Positions 7,824-15,216 of a DNA stretch of 43,179 nucleotides are shown here, piece after piece. Numbering within the stretch: the first letter of the stretch is position 1; each line of letters begins with the position of its first letter. Location: positions 1 to 43,179 of the IMG/VR virus record IMGVR_UViG_3300030333_002897. One strand, written 5' to 3'. Under the pieces are notes generated by a model. That model had not been told where the DNA came from and did not search any database. It saw only the letters and a list, made by a program, of their open reading frames with translations. The stretch is from a virus. The translations under genes and the position numbers were made by a program.

Positions 7824-8831
7824 ATGGGCAAGCTGATATATAAAACATCTCACAGCAAGACCAAGCTAGCAAGACGGTGTCTCAAAGCTTACAAGTACAA
7901 ATACATCCTTAAGCTCAGGAAACGAGTTAAGAGTAGACCACTGCTGGTAGGAAGCTTGGTACATGAGTGCCTGGAGTCCTACTTCCGTCATGGGTATTAC
8001 ATGCCGGTGATCAAGGAGTGGAGGGCTAAGGAGTTTAAAAAGATGTTCAAGGAGGAGCAGGCACTCCATGGAGATATCATCCCGTTGGTGAAGACACTGG
8101 TCAGGGGATACATCAAGGACTGGAAAGATCGGAACTGGGAGATGATGTGGGTAGAGAAAGAATTCGAAGTCGAGGTAGCTCCTGGCATCGTCCTGGTGGG
8201 TAAGATAGATGGACGGGCTAAGGATAACCGGGGCAGGCAGTGGCTAGTGGAGCACAAGACCTGTAAGAAAATGCCGGGGGAGGAGATGCGACTTAACGAC
8301 ATCCAGATACTTGTCTACGCCGGGGTACTCCCGATGATCGATGAAGACCCGGTCTCCGGGGTTATCTGGGATTACGTCAGAACCAAGCTCCCAGCTAAAC
8401 CTGAGCTCCTGGCTAAAGGGGGATTGTCCAAGAGGAAGAATATCGATACCACAAAGGAAGTATACCTGAGGGAAATAAAGAAACACGGTTATGACCCCGA
8501 GGGATATGAAGACATCCTGGAGGAGTTGGATTCCAGGAAGGATTCATTCTACCGTGAGGTGAAGCTCCCAATCAAACAGCAGATGGTCAACACTGCCTTG
8601 CAGGAACTGATCATTACTGCAGAGATGGTGAAGGAGTTGGAAAGGGATTATTATGAAACCGGAGCAGACTGGTTCGTAAGGAATCTCACAAGGGACTGTT
8701 CATGGTGTGACTACCAACCATTATGTCATGCCGAATTCAGGGGAGACGATACTGAGTATCTTCTCAAGCATGATTATCTGAGGAAAGAAAATGCCGAGGA
8801 AAAAGTCGAGCTCGATCTTGAACCGGGCTAA
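7824..8831 (+). CDS. Cas4/RecB-like PD-(D/E)XK nuclease with Fe-S cluster cysteines
   Basis: 335-residue nuclease expected to resect or process DNA ends during replication and recombination. Core motifs are H47 (GSLVHECLE), D129 (GKIDGRAKD) and E143-H-K145 (EHKT). One N-terminal cysteine (C19) and three C-terminal ones (C292, C295, C301, in CSWCDYQPLC) form the 4Fe-4S arrangement of Cas4, AddB and similar phage exonucleases. It overlaps the Sak4-like ATPase gene by 41 bases, and the two plus the SSB-like gene form a recombination module. No cas1 or cas2 lies nearby, so this is a phage recombination enzyme rather than a CRISPR gene. Confidence 0.85.
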   Translation: MGKLIYKTSHSKTKLARRCLKAYKYKYILKLRKRVKSRPLLVGSLVHECLESYFRHGYYMPVIKEWRAKEFKKMFKEEQALHGDIIPLVKTLVRGYIKDWKDRNWEMMWVEKEFEVEVAPGIVLVGKIDGRAKDNRGRQWLVEHKTCKKMPGEEMRLNDIQILVYAGVLPMIDEDPVSGVIWDYVRTKLPAKPELLAKGGLSKRKNIDTTKEVYLREIKKHGYDPEGYEDILEELDSRKDSFYREVKLPIKQQMVNTALQELIITAEMVKELERDYYETGADWFVRNLTRDCSWCDYQPLCHAEFRGDDTEYLLKHDYLRKENAEEKVELDLEPG

Positions 8832-9621
8832 ACCCATCCAGGAGACCGATCGGGGAATGACCGCCCTGTTCTATGGTCGAAGTGGAACGGGTAAAACCAC
8901 ACTGCTAGGAACCTTCCCCAAACCGATGCTGATTCTGGACATCGGGGAGAAGGGTACTGACTCCATCATGGACGTAGATGGGATCAACGTCATCAAGCTG
9001 GATACCTGGGCTGATTTTGAGGAGGTGTACTGGGAACTGTCAGACACTGAGCACGGGTACAAATCAGTTGGTGTGGATGCAGTGCACTCACTCCAGACCC
9101 TGGCTCTTAAGGAAGCCAAGGCTCAGGCGAATAAGAAACCTGAGGATCAAACCAGCCAGAAAGACTTTGGCCAGGCTAGCGGCCTCCTGAACACCTGGAT
9201 CAACCACTATGGAGACCTGAGTGAATCCGGGCTCAATGTGGTGTTCCTGGCACATGACAAAGTGACTGAGGTGGATACGGAAGATGATGCTGATGTGATC
9301 ATGCCTGAGGTAGGACCCAGGATGATGCCTTCGGTATCCTCTACGCTATTGGGTGGGGTCAATGTGGTTGGCCACACTTTCATTCGAGAGGAAATCACTA
9401 AGCCCCGGAAGGCTGGTGATAAACCCACCAGGAAGGTGGAATACTGTTTGCGTATTGGACCCCATGGGTATTACGCAACAAAGATTCGCAGACCCAAATC
9501 ATTTTCCATTCCGGAGTATATCGTTGACCCGACTTATGGTAAATTGAGGGATGTGATCCAGGGGAAGGCAAACACGCCTTCTGTTTCACGCAAAACCAAA
9601 CGCGTAATTAAGAGGAAATAA
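8791..9621 (+). CDS. Sak4-like RecA-fold ATPase, phage recombination protein
   Basis: 276-residue ATPase of the AAA_24/Sak4 type, a RecA/Rad51-core protein that helps single-strand annealing together with SSB. Walker A is GRSGTGKT (K35, T36); LILDIGEKGTDSI and YKSVGVDAVHSL carry the acidic Walker B-like segments; LNVVFLAHDK follows as the sensor strand. The C-terminus is basic (SRKTKRVIKRK). It starts inside the 3' end of the nuclease gene and ends three bases before the SSB-like gene. The nuclease-Sak4-SSB order is a common phage recombination cassette. Confidence 0.85.
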   Translation: MPRKKSSSILNRAKPIQETDRGMTALFYGRSGTGKTTLLGTFPKPMLILDIGEKGTDSIMDVDGINVIKLDTWADFEEVYWELSDTEHGYKSVGVDAVHSLQTLALKEAKAQANKKPEDQTSQKDFGQASGLLNTWINHYGDLSESGLNVVFLAHDKVTEVDTEDDADVIMPEVGPRMMPSVSSTLLGGVNVVGHTFIREEITKPRKAGDKPTRKVEYCLRIGPHGYYATKIRRPKSFSIPEYIVDPTYGKLRDVIQGKANTPSVSRKTKRVIKRK

Positions 9622-9624
9622 AAC

Positions 9625-10461
9625 ATGGCACGTACAAGCCGAGCTAAATCCCGCAAGACCAATTCAGTAAAAGTCGATTTTACTGGTGTTGAATCGTCCG
9701 GCAAGTTGGAAGCTGGTCGCCAGCTCCTGACAGTGGATGGCGTACCTGAGCTGAAGACCTCAGAAAACAGTGGTAACGACTACATCAACTGGAAGCTGAA
9801 GGGCGAAGGTGGCACTGTCTACCACACAACCTCCCTGCAACCTCAAGCACTGTGGAATCTCCGTAACCTGCTCGAAGCTATGGGACAGGAAGTCCCCGAT
9901 GGGGCATTGGACCTGGACCTGGATGACTACGACGGTATGGAGCTTGGTGCTGAGATCGACCACGAAACTTACCAGGGCAAGAAGAAGCCGGTAGTGGTTG
10001 ATCTGTTCCCCCTGGATGAACTGGACGGCGAAGAAGCCGAAGGGGAAGAAGAGGAAGAACCTGAGGAGGAAGAAGAGTCCGAGCTGACCCTGGAGGACCT
10101 CGAGGAGATGAGTAAGGAGGAACTCCTGGAACTGGCTGAGGAAGAGGAAATCAAGGTTCCTGTGAAGGTGAAGCGCAGTGAAGCTAAACTGCGGGAACTC
10201 CTGGCTGACAAGCTGGGCCTCGAAGCTGAAGGGGAAGAAGAGCCCGAGGAGGAGGAAGAAGAGCCTGCCAAGCCGGCTCGGAAATCCCGTCGGAAAACCG
10301 GGACCAAGGAAATCAAAAAGGGTTCCCAGGTAACATTCGAAGATGACGGCGAAGAGCTGGACGGCAAGGTCAAATCTGTGAACAAGTCCGAAGGGTTCGC
10401 AGTGATCGATGTCGACGGCGAGGAGTGGGAAGTCGAACTCGAAGACATCCAAGTGAAGTAA
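9625..10461 (+). CDS. SSB-like single-stranded DNA-binding protein with acidic middle
   Basis: 278 residues. Residues about 12-130 look like the OB-fold of phage SSBs found next to Sak4: GRQLLTVDGVPELKTSENSG, INWKLK and YHTTSLQPQALWNLRNLLEAMG. Residues about 135-215 are very acidic with runs of Glu, broken by a short LEM/HeH-like helix pair (LTLEDLEEMSKEELLELAEEE and a second copy-like SEAKLRELLADKLGLE). The last 55 residues form a small KOW/Tudor-like beta domain (KKGSQVTFEDDGEELDGKVKS, FAVIDVDGEEWEVEL). Acidic tails on SSBs commonly recruit partners. A strong terminator follows, so this gene ends a transcription unit. Confidence 0.75.
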   Translation: MARTSRAKSRKTNSVKVDFTGVESSGKLEAGRQLLTVDGVPELKTSENSGNDYINWKLKGEGGTVYHTTSLQPQALWNLRNLLEAMGQEVPDGALDLDLDDYDGMELGAEIDHETYQGKKKPVVVDLFPLDELDGEEAEGEEEEEPEEEEESELTLEDLEEMSKEELLELAEEEEIKVPVKVKRSEAKLRELLADKLGLEAEGEEEPEEEEEEPAKPARKSRRKTGTKEIKKGSQVTFEDDGEELDGKVKSVNKSEGFAVIDVDGEEWEVELEDIQVK

Positions 10462-10494
10462 GCCTCCCCTGGGCTAGACCCGCAGTGGGTCGGT

Positions 10495-10522
10495 GGTCGG
10501 ACTTCGGTCCGGCCATTTTTTT
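10495..10522 (+). terminator. Rho-independent terminator after the SSB-like gene
   Basis: Eight-base-pair stem (10495-10502 with 10507-10514, one G-U pair), TTCG tetraloop, then A and seven T. It is one of the cleanest terminators in the window. Confidence 0.95.
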
Positions 10523-10544
10523 GAAGGAAATCTTCAAACTTTCA

Positions 10545-10573
10545 TTTACAGGTCCCTTGAGTCTTGGTAAGAT
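10545..10573 (+). promoter_or_regulatory. Sigma70-type promoter (TTTACA, 17 bp, TGG-TAAGAT)
   Basis: -35 TTTACA at 10545-10550, 17-base spacer, -10 TAAGAT at 10568-10573 preceded by TGG (extended -10). The -35 is preceded by TCTTCAAACTTTCA, almost the same as before the promoter at 10855. It drives the 69-residue gene at 10612. Confidence 0.8.
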
Positions 10574-10611
10574 AGCTACATACTCAACTGAAACACCGAA
10601 GGGGAAACGAC

Positions 10612-10821
10612 ATGAAAAAGGTATATCACGTACTGAACGACTACTCACTGGAGGAACTAAACCAAGAAGAGTATGCCAACTGGGAAAAAACAAAGCAGGG
10701 GCTCAAGGAAAGGATTGGTAAGGTAAACTATGGGAAGGCCAAGATGTACCGTAACCGCTACAACGAACTGGTATACGTTTCTCCTGACCACTTCGAAGAC
10801 CTGGAAGGATACCAGCTCTGA
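10612..10821 (+). CDS. Small protein of unknown function with its own promoter and terminator
   Basis: 69 residues, not recognised. It is mostly polar with many Tyr and Lys (KVYHVLNDYSLEELNQEEYA, then YGKAKMYRNRYNELVYV). It is a single-gene transcription unit: promoter 10545-10573, a purine-rich ribosome site (GAAGGGGAAA) before ATG 10612, and a hairpin terminator overlapping its stop codon. Isolation of so small a gene in its own unit suggests it is made at a level different from the replication genes. Confidence 0.7.
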   Translation: MKKVYHVLNDYSLEELNQEEYANWEKTKQGLKERIGKVNYGKAKMYRNRYNELVYVSPDHFEDLEGYQL

Positions 10822-10844
10822 GGGCTCCGGCCCTCACTTTCTTC
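10819..10844 (+). terminator. Terminator after the 69-residue gene
   Basis: Seven-base-pair stem TGAGGGC/GCCCTCA (10819-10825 with 10830-10836), TCCG loop, followed by CTTTCTT. The U-tract is interrupted, so termination may be partial. The stop codon TGA forms part of the stem. Confidence 0.7.
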
Positions 10845-10854
10845 AAAGTTTTCA

Positions 10855-10883
10855 TTTACAGCCTCAAGGCACTTTGGTAAACT
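10855..10883 (+). promoter_or_regulatory. Sigma70-type promoter (TTTACA, 17 bp, TGG-TAAACT)
   Basis: -35 TTTACA at 10855-10860, 17-base spacer, -10 TAAACT at 10878-10883 with TGG directly upstream. The bases before the -35 (TCTTCAAAGTTTTCA) repeat those of the promoter at 10545. It drives the gene at 10921. Confidence 0.8.
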
Positions 10884-10920
10884 AGAACTGTACCCAATAA
10901 CACTGATAAGGAATACTGAC

Positions 10921-11382
10921 ATGACAAACCTCAACGCTGCACAAGTTAAGCAAATCGCCAAAGAACTGAAAGTTAAAAACTGGTGGAACAAGAAGCGGGC
11001 CGATCTGGTCACTGAAATCGCCACCATCAAGGGCTGGGAAGGTGAAACCCCTGAGGTAATCGAATACCTGCTGGCCGGAGGTGAAATCAAGCAACTGCCT
11101 TACGGCCCTGAGAACAAGCCGGAGATTCGTCACCAGGAGTCAGCAGGTAAGCCGGCCCGGCGGAAGCCTACCAAGCGGAAGGCCCCGAAGAAGGAGAAGG
11201 CCCCGAAGGCCCCGAAGGAAGATGTGGTTTCCCTGAAGGATATTTGCACTGAGCTGGGCATCGAGGGACGGATCGCACGCCGGAAACTGCGGACCTCTGA
11301 CATCGAGAAACCTGGCAAGCAGTGGGAGTGGACTCCTGGTCACGAAGACATCCAAAAAATCAAGGACCTGCTGACCAAATAA
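10921..11382 (+). CDS. Two-domain putative DNA-binding protein (HeH/SAP-like plus helicase-tail-like domain)
   Basis: 153 residues. Residues 1-60 (AAQVKQIAKELKVKNWWNKKRADLVTEI) look like a small helix-extended-helix domain. Residues about 75-100 are a Lys/Pro/Ala-rich linker (ARRKPTKRKAPKKEKAPKAP). The last 50 residues, DICTELGIEGRIARRKLRTSD then IEKPGKQWEW, match the C-terminal domain of the SNF2 helicase at 12166 (DLAEELGIS...IEKPEAGWVW), which looks HTH-like. The shared module suggests both proteins bind the same DNA or partner. It has its own promoter, with a hairpin after the stop. Confidence 0.7.
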   Translation: MTNLNAAQVKQIAKELKVKNWWNKKRADLVTEIATIKGWEGETPEVIEYLLAGGEIKQLPYGPENKPEIRHQESAGKPARRKPTKRKAPKKEKAPKAPKEDVVSLKDICTELGIEGRIARRKLRTSDIEKPGKQWEWTPGHEDIQKIKDLLTK

Positions 11383-11384
11383 AC

Positions 11385-11407
11385 GAGGGGCTCTGCCCCT
11401 CCCTTTT
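11385..11407 (+). terminator. Terminator-like hairpin
   Basis: Perfect seven-base-pair stem GAGGGGC/GCCCCTC (11385-11391 with 11395-11401), TCT loop, followed by CCTTTTCC. With no obvious promoter between it and the gene at 11422, it probably attenuates rather than stops transcription. Confidence 0.65.
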
Positions 11408-11421
11408 CCGGGGAGACTGAC

Positions 11422-11889
11422 ATGGCTAGAATCACTAAAAAATCCGTAGGCAAATCCGAGCAGTACCTGAACCACAAAGAGAAGGCCCAATCACTGGGGG
11501 AGAAGGCGGACTGTGCAGTGAGGGCTATAGCTGTAGCCTGCAACGTTCCCTACGAGACTGCTCACTCCAAGCTTTGTGAACTGGGCCGGAGACACGGCAG
11601 TGCCACACACACCGCTGAGATCAGGTCTGCCATCTGTGAACTGGGAGGACGGGTTCAGGAATATAGCTTCAAGCAGTATCGGGAGATGGTGGCTCAGTAC
11701 CCTGGTAAGCACTGCATGAAGCAATATATCACCACCCACCATCCGGACAGGTTTCCTGGGGTGTGGAAGAACGGGAAGACCTACTTGTTCTTTACCAGGG
11801 GACACGTTCTCTGCATCAAGGATGGTGTCAACCACGACTGGACAAGAGGCCGGTCAATGAAGGTAACCCACATCTGGGAGATATCATGA
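11422..11889 (+). CDS. Papain-like cysteine-protease-fold protein
   Basis: 155 residues with the layout of small phage proteins of the papain-like fold: C31 at the head of a helix (DCAVRAIAVACNVPY), a GSATHTAEIRSAI segment, H128 in TRGHVLCIKDG and D139 in NHDW, giving a plausible Cys-His-Asp triad. The substrate is unknown; it could act on host proteins or be a peptidase-like domain without proteolysis. ATG 11422 has GGGGAG upstream and the stop overlaps the next ATG (ATGA). The position between a DNA-binding protein and a helicase does not explain the role. Confidence 0.65.
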   Translation: MARITKKSVGKSEQYLNHKEKAQSLGEKADCAVRAIAVACNVPYETAHSKLCELGRRHGSATHTAEIRSAICELGGRVQEYSFKQYREMVAQYPGKHCMKQYITTHHPDRFPGVWKNGKTYLFFTRGHVLCIKDGVNHDWTRGRSMKVTHIWEIS

Positions 11890-12227
11890 GGTTTTCCCCG
11901 AAGATCAAAAGAGGAAAGGGTGGGGGAGTCGAAATCCGGCTCTCCCTTTCTTTTACCCCGGAAGAAGTCAAGGTCCTGGACAGGCTACCCGATGACCCGG
12001 ACATCAATTTCAATAACCTCCGCTGTGAGGGAGACCAGGATGCCAAGGTGGACTTCTACCTGTGTCAGCTGAGGATAATCTGCCACTGGGTAGCCATGTG
12101 GTATAATGATGACCTAGTAAAAAATCACTGGCACCGTTGGAAAATGGCGAGAGAGGCAAAGCTTAATGATTCTGGACGTCGGAAAGAAAAAAGGGTTCGT
12201 GCTAAGAGGAAGTCCCGCCGAGCTTAG
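11886..12227 (+). CDS. Small protein of unknown function
   Basis: 113 residues, not recognised. An open frame extends upstream to 11763, but ATG 11886 overlaps the previous stop as ATGA and is the natural coupled start. The N-terminal part includes VEIRLSLSFTPEEVKVLDRLPDDPD; the middle helix has several aromatic residues (FYLCQLRIICHWVAMWYNDDLVKNHWHRW); the C-terminus is very basic (RRKEKRVRAKRKSRRA), suggesting nucleic-acid binding. It overlaps the helicase gene by 62 bases. Confidence 0.6.
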   Translation: MRFSPKIKRGKGGGVEIRLSLSFTPEEVKVLDRLPDDPDINFNNLRCEGDQDAKVDFYLCQLRIICHWVAMWYNDDLVKNHWHRWKMAREAKLNDSGRRKEKRVRAKRKSRRA

Positions 12228-14157
12228 GAAAGTATCCCACTTACCAGGGGCCAGTTACCGAACTAAGGAGGAAGTGGTCAGGATGCCTGAGTCCCTGGCC
12301 AGCTGGAAGACCCTCAGAGCCCTGGAATTCGAAAGGGTACTTACCCCTGCGGTTGATAAAATGGAGCAGCTTAAGGCTCTCTACAGGAGCCACAGGAGGG
12401 AGGTACGCAGGGCTACCAGGAGATTTAAGCATTCGGGTGAGACGGACATTCCAGTTCCACTCCGATCAGTTCCCTATTCACACCAGGTCAAAGCCTTCGG
12501 GTTTTCCTCTAGCCTGGATTCGTCTGCTCTGTTCATGGATCAGGGTACTGGAAAGACTATGGTCACGATAGCAGTAGCTGGCAAGAGATACCTGGATGAC
12601 CAGGTTGCTCGAGTACTGGTAATCTGCCCCAAGGCGGTTAAACCCGTATGGCCCAGGGAGCTGTCTAAGCATGCAGACTTCGAGTACTCCGTGTCTCAGG
12701 ATAAACCCCCGGGGGGAGATGGGGTTCAATTCTGGGTCACAAATTACGATCGGATCGGCAGGGAACTCAGGAGGCTCAGGAAATGGAAACCCGACTTGAT
12801 CGTCCTGGACGAATCACACAAGATAAAGAACCGGAAGGCTGCCAGGACCAAAGCAGTAATCGCGCTTGGGGCTAAAACACCATACAAGGTTTTGATGTCA
12901 GGAACCCCATTCGGTAAGTGCATCTCGGAGGTGTGGTCTCAGTTCAAGTTCCTCAACAAAGATATCTTCGGTTCCAACTACACTTTGTTCAAAGATAACT
13001 ACCTGGTCATGGGTGGGTACATGAACTACCAGGTTGTCGATTATCAGAATGAGGATGAGTTTGCTGATAAGCTCCACTCGGTATCATTTAGGGTTAAGAA
13101 AGAAGAATGCTTGGATTTACCACCGGTGAATTATCAAAAGCTTTATGTGGAGCCAGATGCTAAAACCAAGAAGATATATAAACAATTCGAAGATCACTTA
13201 TATGCCGAAATCGATGACTTCGAGATAAGTGTCCTGGGGGCAGCTCAGAAACAAATGAAATTGAGACAGATGTCAGGGGGTTCAGTTAAAACCGATACTC
13301 TTGACATGGCACACATCTCGGATCAGAAACTAACGGTTCTTAAAGATTTCATGGAGGATAGGGTTAATGAAAAAACCCTGATCTTCTTCTCGTTCACTCA
13401 CGAAATAAAGATGGCATCAAAGATGCTAGATTCCCTGGGGATAAAATACCTGACCCTCCAGGGTTCCACACCAGAAAGTGAGCGAGAAGTTTTTGAGGAC
13501 CGCTTCCAGGATGACCCCAGTGTGGGGGCTGCCCTTATCCAAGTGGCAACGGGGGCTGAGGGGATGACCCTGACTGCCGCTGACGTGTCAGTCTTTTATT
13601 CCCCATCCTTTTCCTACATAGGGTTTTCCCAAGCAAAAGATAGGTTTAACCGTATCGGGCAGCTAAGGCCCATGACTATTCTCTTCATAATTATGAGGGG
13701 AACCGTGGACGAACGAGTTGTTGATGTTCTAGAATGCAATGGTCAACTCACTGACAACTACCTCGAACAGAAACGAGATTACAACGTAGGAGATTTACAA
13801 ATGGCTAAAGTAGAAGGTTACAAAGCAGCTGATCTGGCAGAAGAACTGGGTATCTCCGCAGCTGATCTGCGCAAACACCTCCGTGCACTGAAAATCGAGA
13901 AGCCGGAAGCTGGCTGGGTATGGCCCAAGAAAACTGACGCCAGCCTCAAGGAAATCCGGACAGCGGTGAAGAACCGGATCAAGGAGCTGGCGGATAAGCC
14001 GGCGAAGGAAACCAAGGCCCCGGCCAAGAAGACCGCTGCCAAGAAGACCACAAAGAAAACTGCCAAACCGGCTGAGGAGGACTCCACGGAGGAAAGCCCA
14101 AAGCCGAAGGCAAAGACTCGCAGCCGGAAAGCGAAGAAGCCTGCCGAAGCCGAGTAA
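12166..14157 (+). CDS. SNF2-family (superfamily 2) DNA helicase/ATPase
   Basis: 663 residues. An N-terminal HARP-like segment (KGFVLRGSPAELRKVSHLPGASY) is followed by the SF2 core: Walker A DQGTGKT (K130), LIVLDESHKIKN with DESH at 215-218, LMSGTPF (motif III), and the C-terminal lobe with TLIFFSFTHEIKMASKML, TGAEGMTLTAADVSVFY and the motif VI-like FSQAKDRFNRIGQ. Residues about 555-605 are an HTH-like domain shared with the protein at 10921; the tail is Lys/Ala-rich. Such enzymes remodel DNA or displace bound proteins during replication and repair. ATG 12166 lies 62 bases inside the previous gene. The end may be extended by a frameshift (see 14076-14357). Confidence 0.9.
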   Translation: MILDVGKKKGFVLRGSPAELRKVSHLPGASYRTKEEVVRMPESLASWKTLRALEFERVLTPAVDKMEQLKALYRSHRREVRRATRRFKHSGETDIPVPLRSVPYSHQVKAFGFSSSLDSSALFMDQGTGKTMVTIAVAGKRYLDDQVARVLVICPKAVKPVWPRELSKHADFEYSVSQDKPPGGDGVQFWVTNYDRIGRELRRLRKWKPDLIVLDESHKIKNRKAARTKAVIALGAKTPYKVLMSGTPFGKCISEVWSQFKFLNKDIFGSNYTLFKDNYLVMGGYMNYQVVDYQNEDEFADKLHSVSFRVKKEECLDLPPVNYQKLYVEPDAKTKKIYKQFEDHLYAEIDDFEISVLGAAQKQMKLRQMSGGSVKTDTLDMAHISDQKLTVLKDFMEDRVNEKTLIFFSFTHEIKMASKMLDSLGIKYLTLQGSTPESEREVFEDRFQDDPSVGAALIQVATGAEGMTLTAADVSVFYSPSFSYIGFSQAKDRFNRIGQLRPMTILFIIMRGTVDERVVDVLECNGQLTDNYLEQKRDYNVGDLQMAKVEGYKAADLAEELGISAADLRKHLRALKIEKPEAGWVWPKKTDASLKEIRTAVKNRIKELADKPAKETKAPAKKTAAKKTTKKTAKPAEEDSTEESPKPKAKTRSRKAKKPAEAE

Positions 14158-14357
14158 AATATCGGGTTAGGAAACAGGCCCTCTTCTCAACAGTAGTTTT
14201 ATATGTCGACGGGAAACCCGTAGCAAGAACAACTGTAAACGACGTGGAGAGGGCCAAGCGGGAGTTATTCTACAACTACTTCCACTTACCTAACCCTGAT
14301 AAGCATAATCTGACCCAGAAGAAGAAATGGGGAAAGAAAAGGAAAAGGGGGCGATAA
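14076..14357 (+). other. Open frame without a start codon downstream of the SNF2 helicase; possible -1 frameshift extension
   Basis: From 14076 to TAA 14355-14357 the frame lacks stops, and from about 14154 it reads like real protein (VRKQALFSTVVLYVDGKPVA, VERAKRELFYNYFHL, basic end). It has no ATG, GTG or TTG before GTG 14244, which would cut off the best part. It is in the -1 frame relative to the helicase, and an in-frame X-XXY-YYZ heptamer, C-CCA-AAG, lies at 14097-14103. A slip there would add 84 residues to helicase residues 1-646, giving about 730 residues. A sequencing error or decayed gene would look the same. Confidence 0.4.
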
Positions 14358-14369
14358 GCTCCCTTTTTT
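14343..14369 (+). terminator. Rho-independent terminator
   Basis: Ten-base-pair stem (14343-14352 with 14358-14367, one G-U pair) with loop GATAA and six T at the 3' end. The TAA of the upstream start-less frame sits in the loop, which supports that frame being a real gene end. Confidence 0.85.
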
Positions 14370-14381
14370 ATTGAGGTGAAT

Positions 14382-14789
14382 ATGACTGAAGCTGATCTCT
14401 TTAAAAAACTCAAAAGAGCTACTCCTGGTTTCCACTGGCAACGACACGAGGACAAGCTAGTGAGTGGGATACCCGATTGTTCATTCGGAGCCGAGCAGAA
14501 AGGCGGATGGGTAGAACTAAAAGCATATAAGTGCTGGCCCCAGGATGAAGATAATCCCCTGAGCTTTCACAACCTGAAACCGGAGCAGCGTAACTGGGCT
14601 ATGGCCAGGGGTAAAGCACAGGGCTCAGTGTGGTTCCTTGTGGCAGTCGGTAAGGACTGGTTCCTGATTTCCTGGAAGTACGCACGCAGGTTGGGGCGGA
14701 TGACCCATAGCGAGCTTCTCAGGGCCTCTGACATCCATGGCTCCGGGGCTATCAGTAAGTCCATCAGTGGAGTATTGCTCAAGAGTTAA
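14382..14789 (+). CDS. VRR-NUC domain nuclease
   Basis: 135 residues forming a stand-alone VRR-NUC (PD-(D/E)XK superfamily) nuclease, likely cutting branched DNA during recombination or repair. Catalytic-type residues are E23, D32 (SGIPDCSFG) and E45-x-K47 (GGWVELKAYK), followed by LKPEQRNWAMA (the conserved Gln). ATG 14382 is preferred over GTG 14376 because GAGGTG would be the ribosome-binding site. It follows a strong terminator directly, so it depends on read-through or an unseen promoter. Confidence 0.85.
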   Translation: MTEADLFKKLKRATPGFHWQRHEDKLVSGIPDCSFGAEQKGGWVELKAYKCWPQDEDNPLSFHNLKPEQRNWAMARGKAQGSVWFLVAVGKDWFLISWKYARRLGRMTHSELLRASDIHGSGAISKSISGVLLKS

Positions 14790-14802
14790 ACTTTGATATG
14801 AT
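14775..14802 (+). promoter_or_regulatory. Candidate promoter before the DenV-like gene
   Basis: -35-like TTGCTC at 14775-14780, 16-base spacer, TATGAT at 14797-14802 preceded by TGA (extended -10). The stretch AAACTTTGATATGATTGG resembles the moron promoter (AAACTTTGATAGGATAGG). Confidence 0.6.
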
Positions 14803-14823
14803 TGGGGTCAGGAGGTAACCACA

Positions 14824-15216
14824 ATGACCCGAATAAACGTAGTACCTGAAGACACTCTTACCAACAAGCATCTCTCTGGCGAGTTCCATGAAATCAGCCG
14901 GGTCTTCAACCTGGTTCGTAAAGCCATCGCCAGGGATACCCCCGTAGTCATTCCTAAGTATTATCTCCTGGGCCGGGGTCACGTCACATTCTTCTACGAC
15001 AAGCTGGGGTATATCTCTGAGCGATACCTCCGTCTCGGCCTGGAGCTTTCCTATCGAGCTTATTCCTCTGGTAGGGTCAGCAGTGTTAACATCGCTCAGG
15101 TTCTGAATCTTATCGAGCAAGCACGTAACGATATACCTGATGTCTGGTGGGGGGAATACACGCCCACACAACATGCTATCGATATTAACCGGAAACGTCT
15201 GAGGGAAAGGTCATGA
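14824..15216 (+). CDS. denV: Pyrimidine dimer DNA glycosylase/AP lyase, T4 endonuclease V (DenV) homologue
   Basis: 130-residue UV-damage repair enzyme that cleaves the 5' glycosyl bond of cyclobutane pyrimidine dimers and nicks the abasic site. The key residues of T4 endonuclease V are present: T2 (amino-terminal nucleophile after Met removal), R3, H16, E23 and R26, with the hallmark LGRGHVTFFYDKLGYI. T4's protein is 138 residues. GGAGGT lies six bases upstream of ATG 14824. It has its own candidate promoter. The C-terminus lacks the aromatic WYKYYG end of T4 DenV and ends RLRERS. Confidence 0.93.
   Translation: MTRINVVPEDTLTNKHLSGEFHEISRVFNLVRKAIARDTPVVIPKYYLLGRGHVTFFYDKLGYISERYLRLGLELSYRAYSSGRVSSVNIAQVLNLIEQARNDIPDVWWGEYTPTQHAIDINRKRLRERS

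Noticed and set aside
7574-7843. 89-codon frame overlapping the small basic protein
   Set aside because: The 7537 frame has the ribosome site and coupling to the polymerase stop; this one starts inside it and only extends through the gap.
7824-8831. CRISPR-Cas module because of a Cas4-like gene
   Set aside because: No cas1, cas2 or repeat array is present; the gene sits with Sak4-like and SSB-like genes, so it is a phage recombination nuclease.
9760-10452. Long minus-strand frames opposite the SSB-like gene
   Set aside because: They mirror the Glu/Asp-rich repeats of the real gene (runs of Phe/Leu or Ser), with no ribosome site.
14209-14221. Hairpin ACGGG-AAA-CCCGT as a terminator after the helicase
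   Set aside because: Only five base pairs and no T-tract; the true terminator is at 14343-14369.
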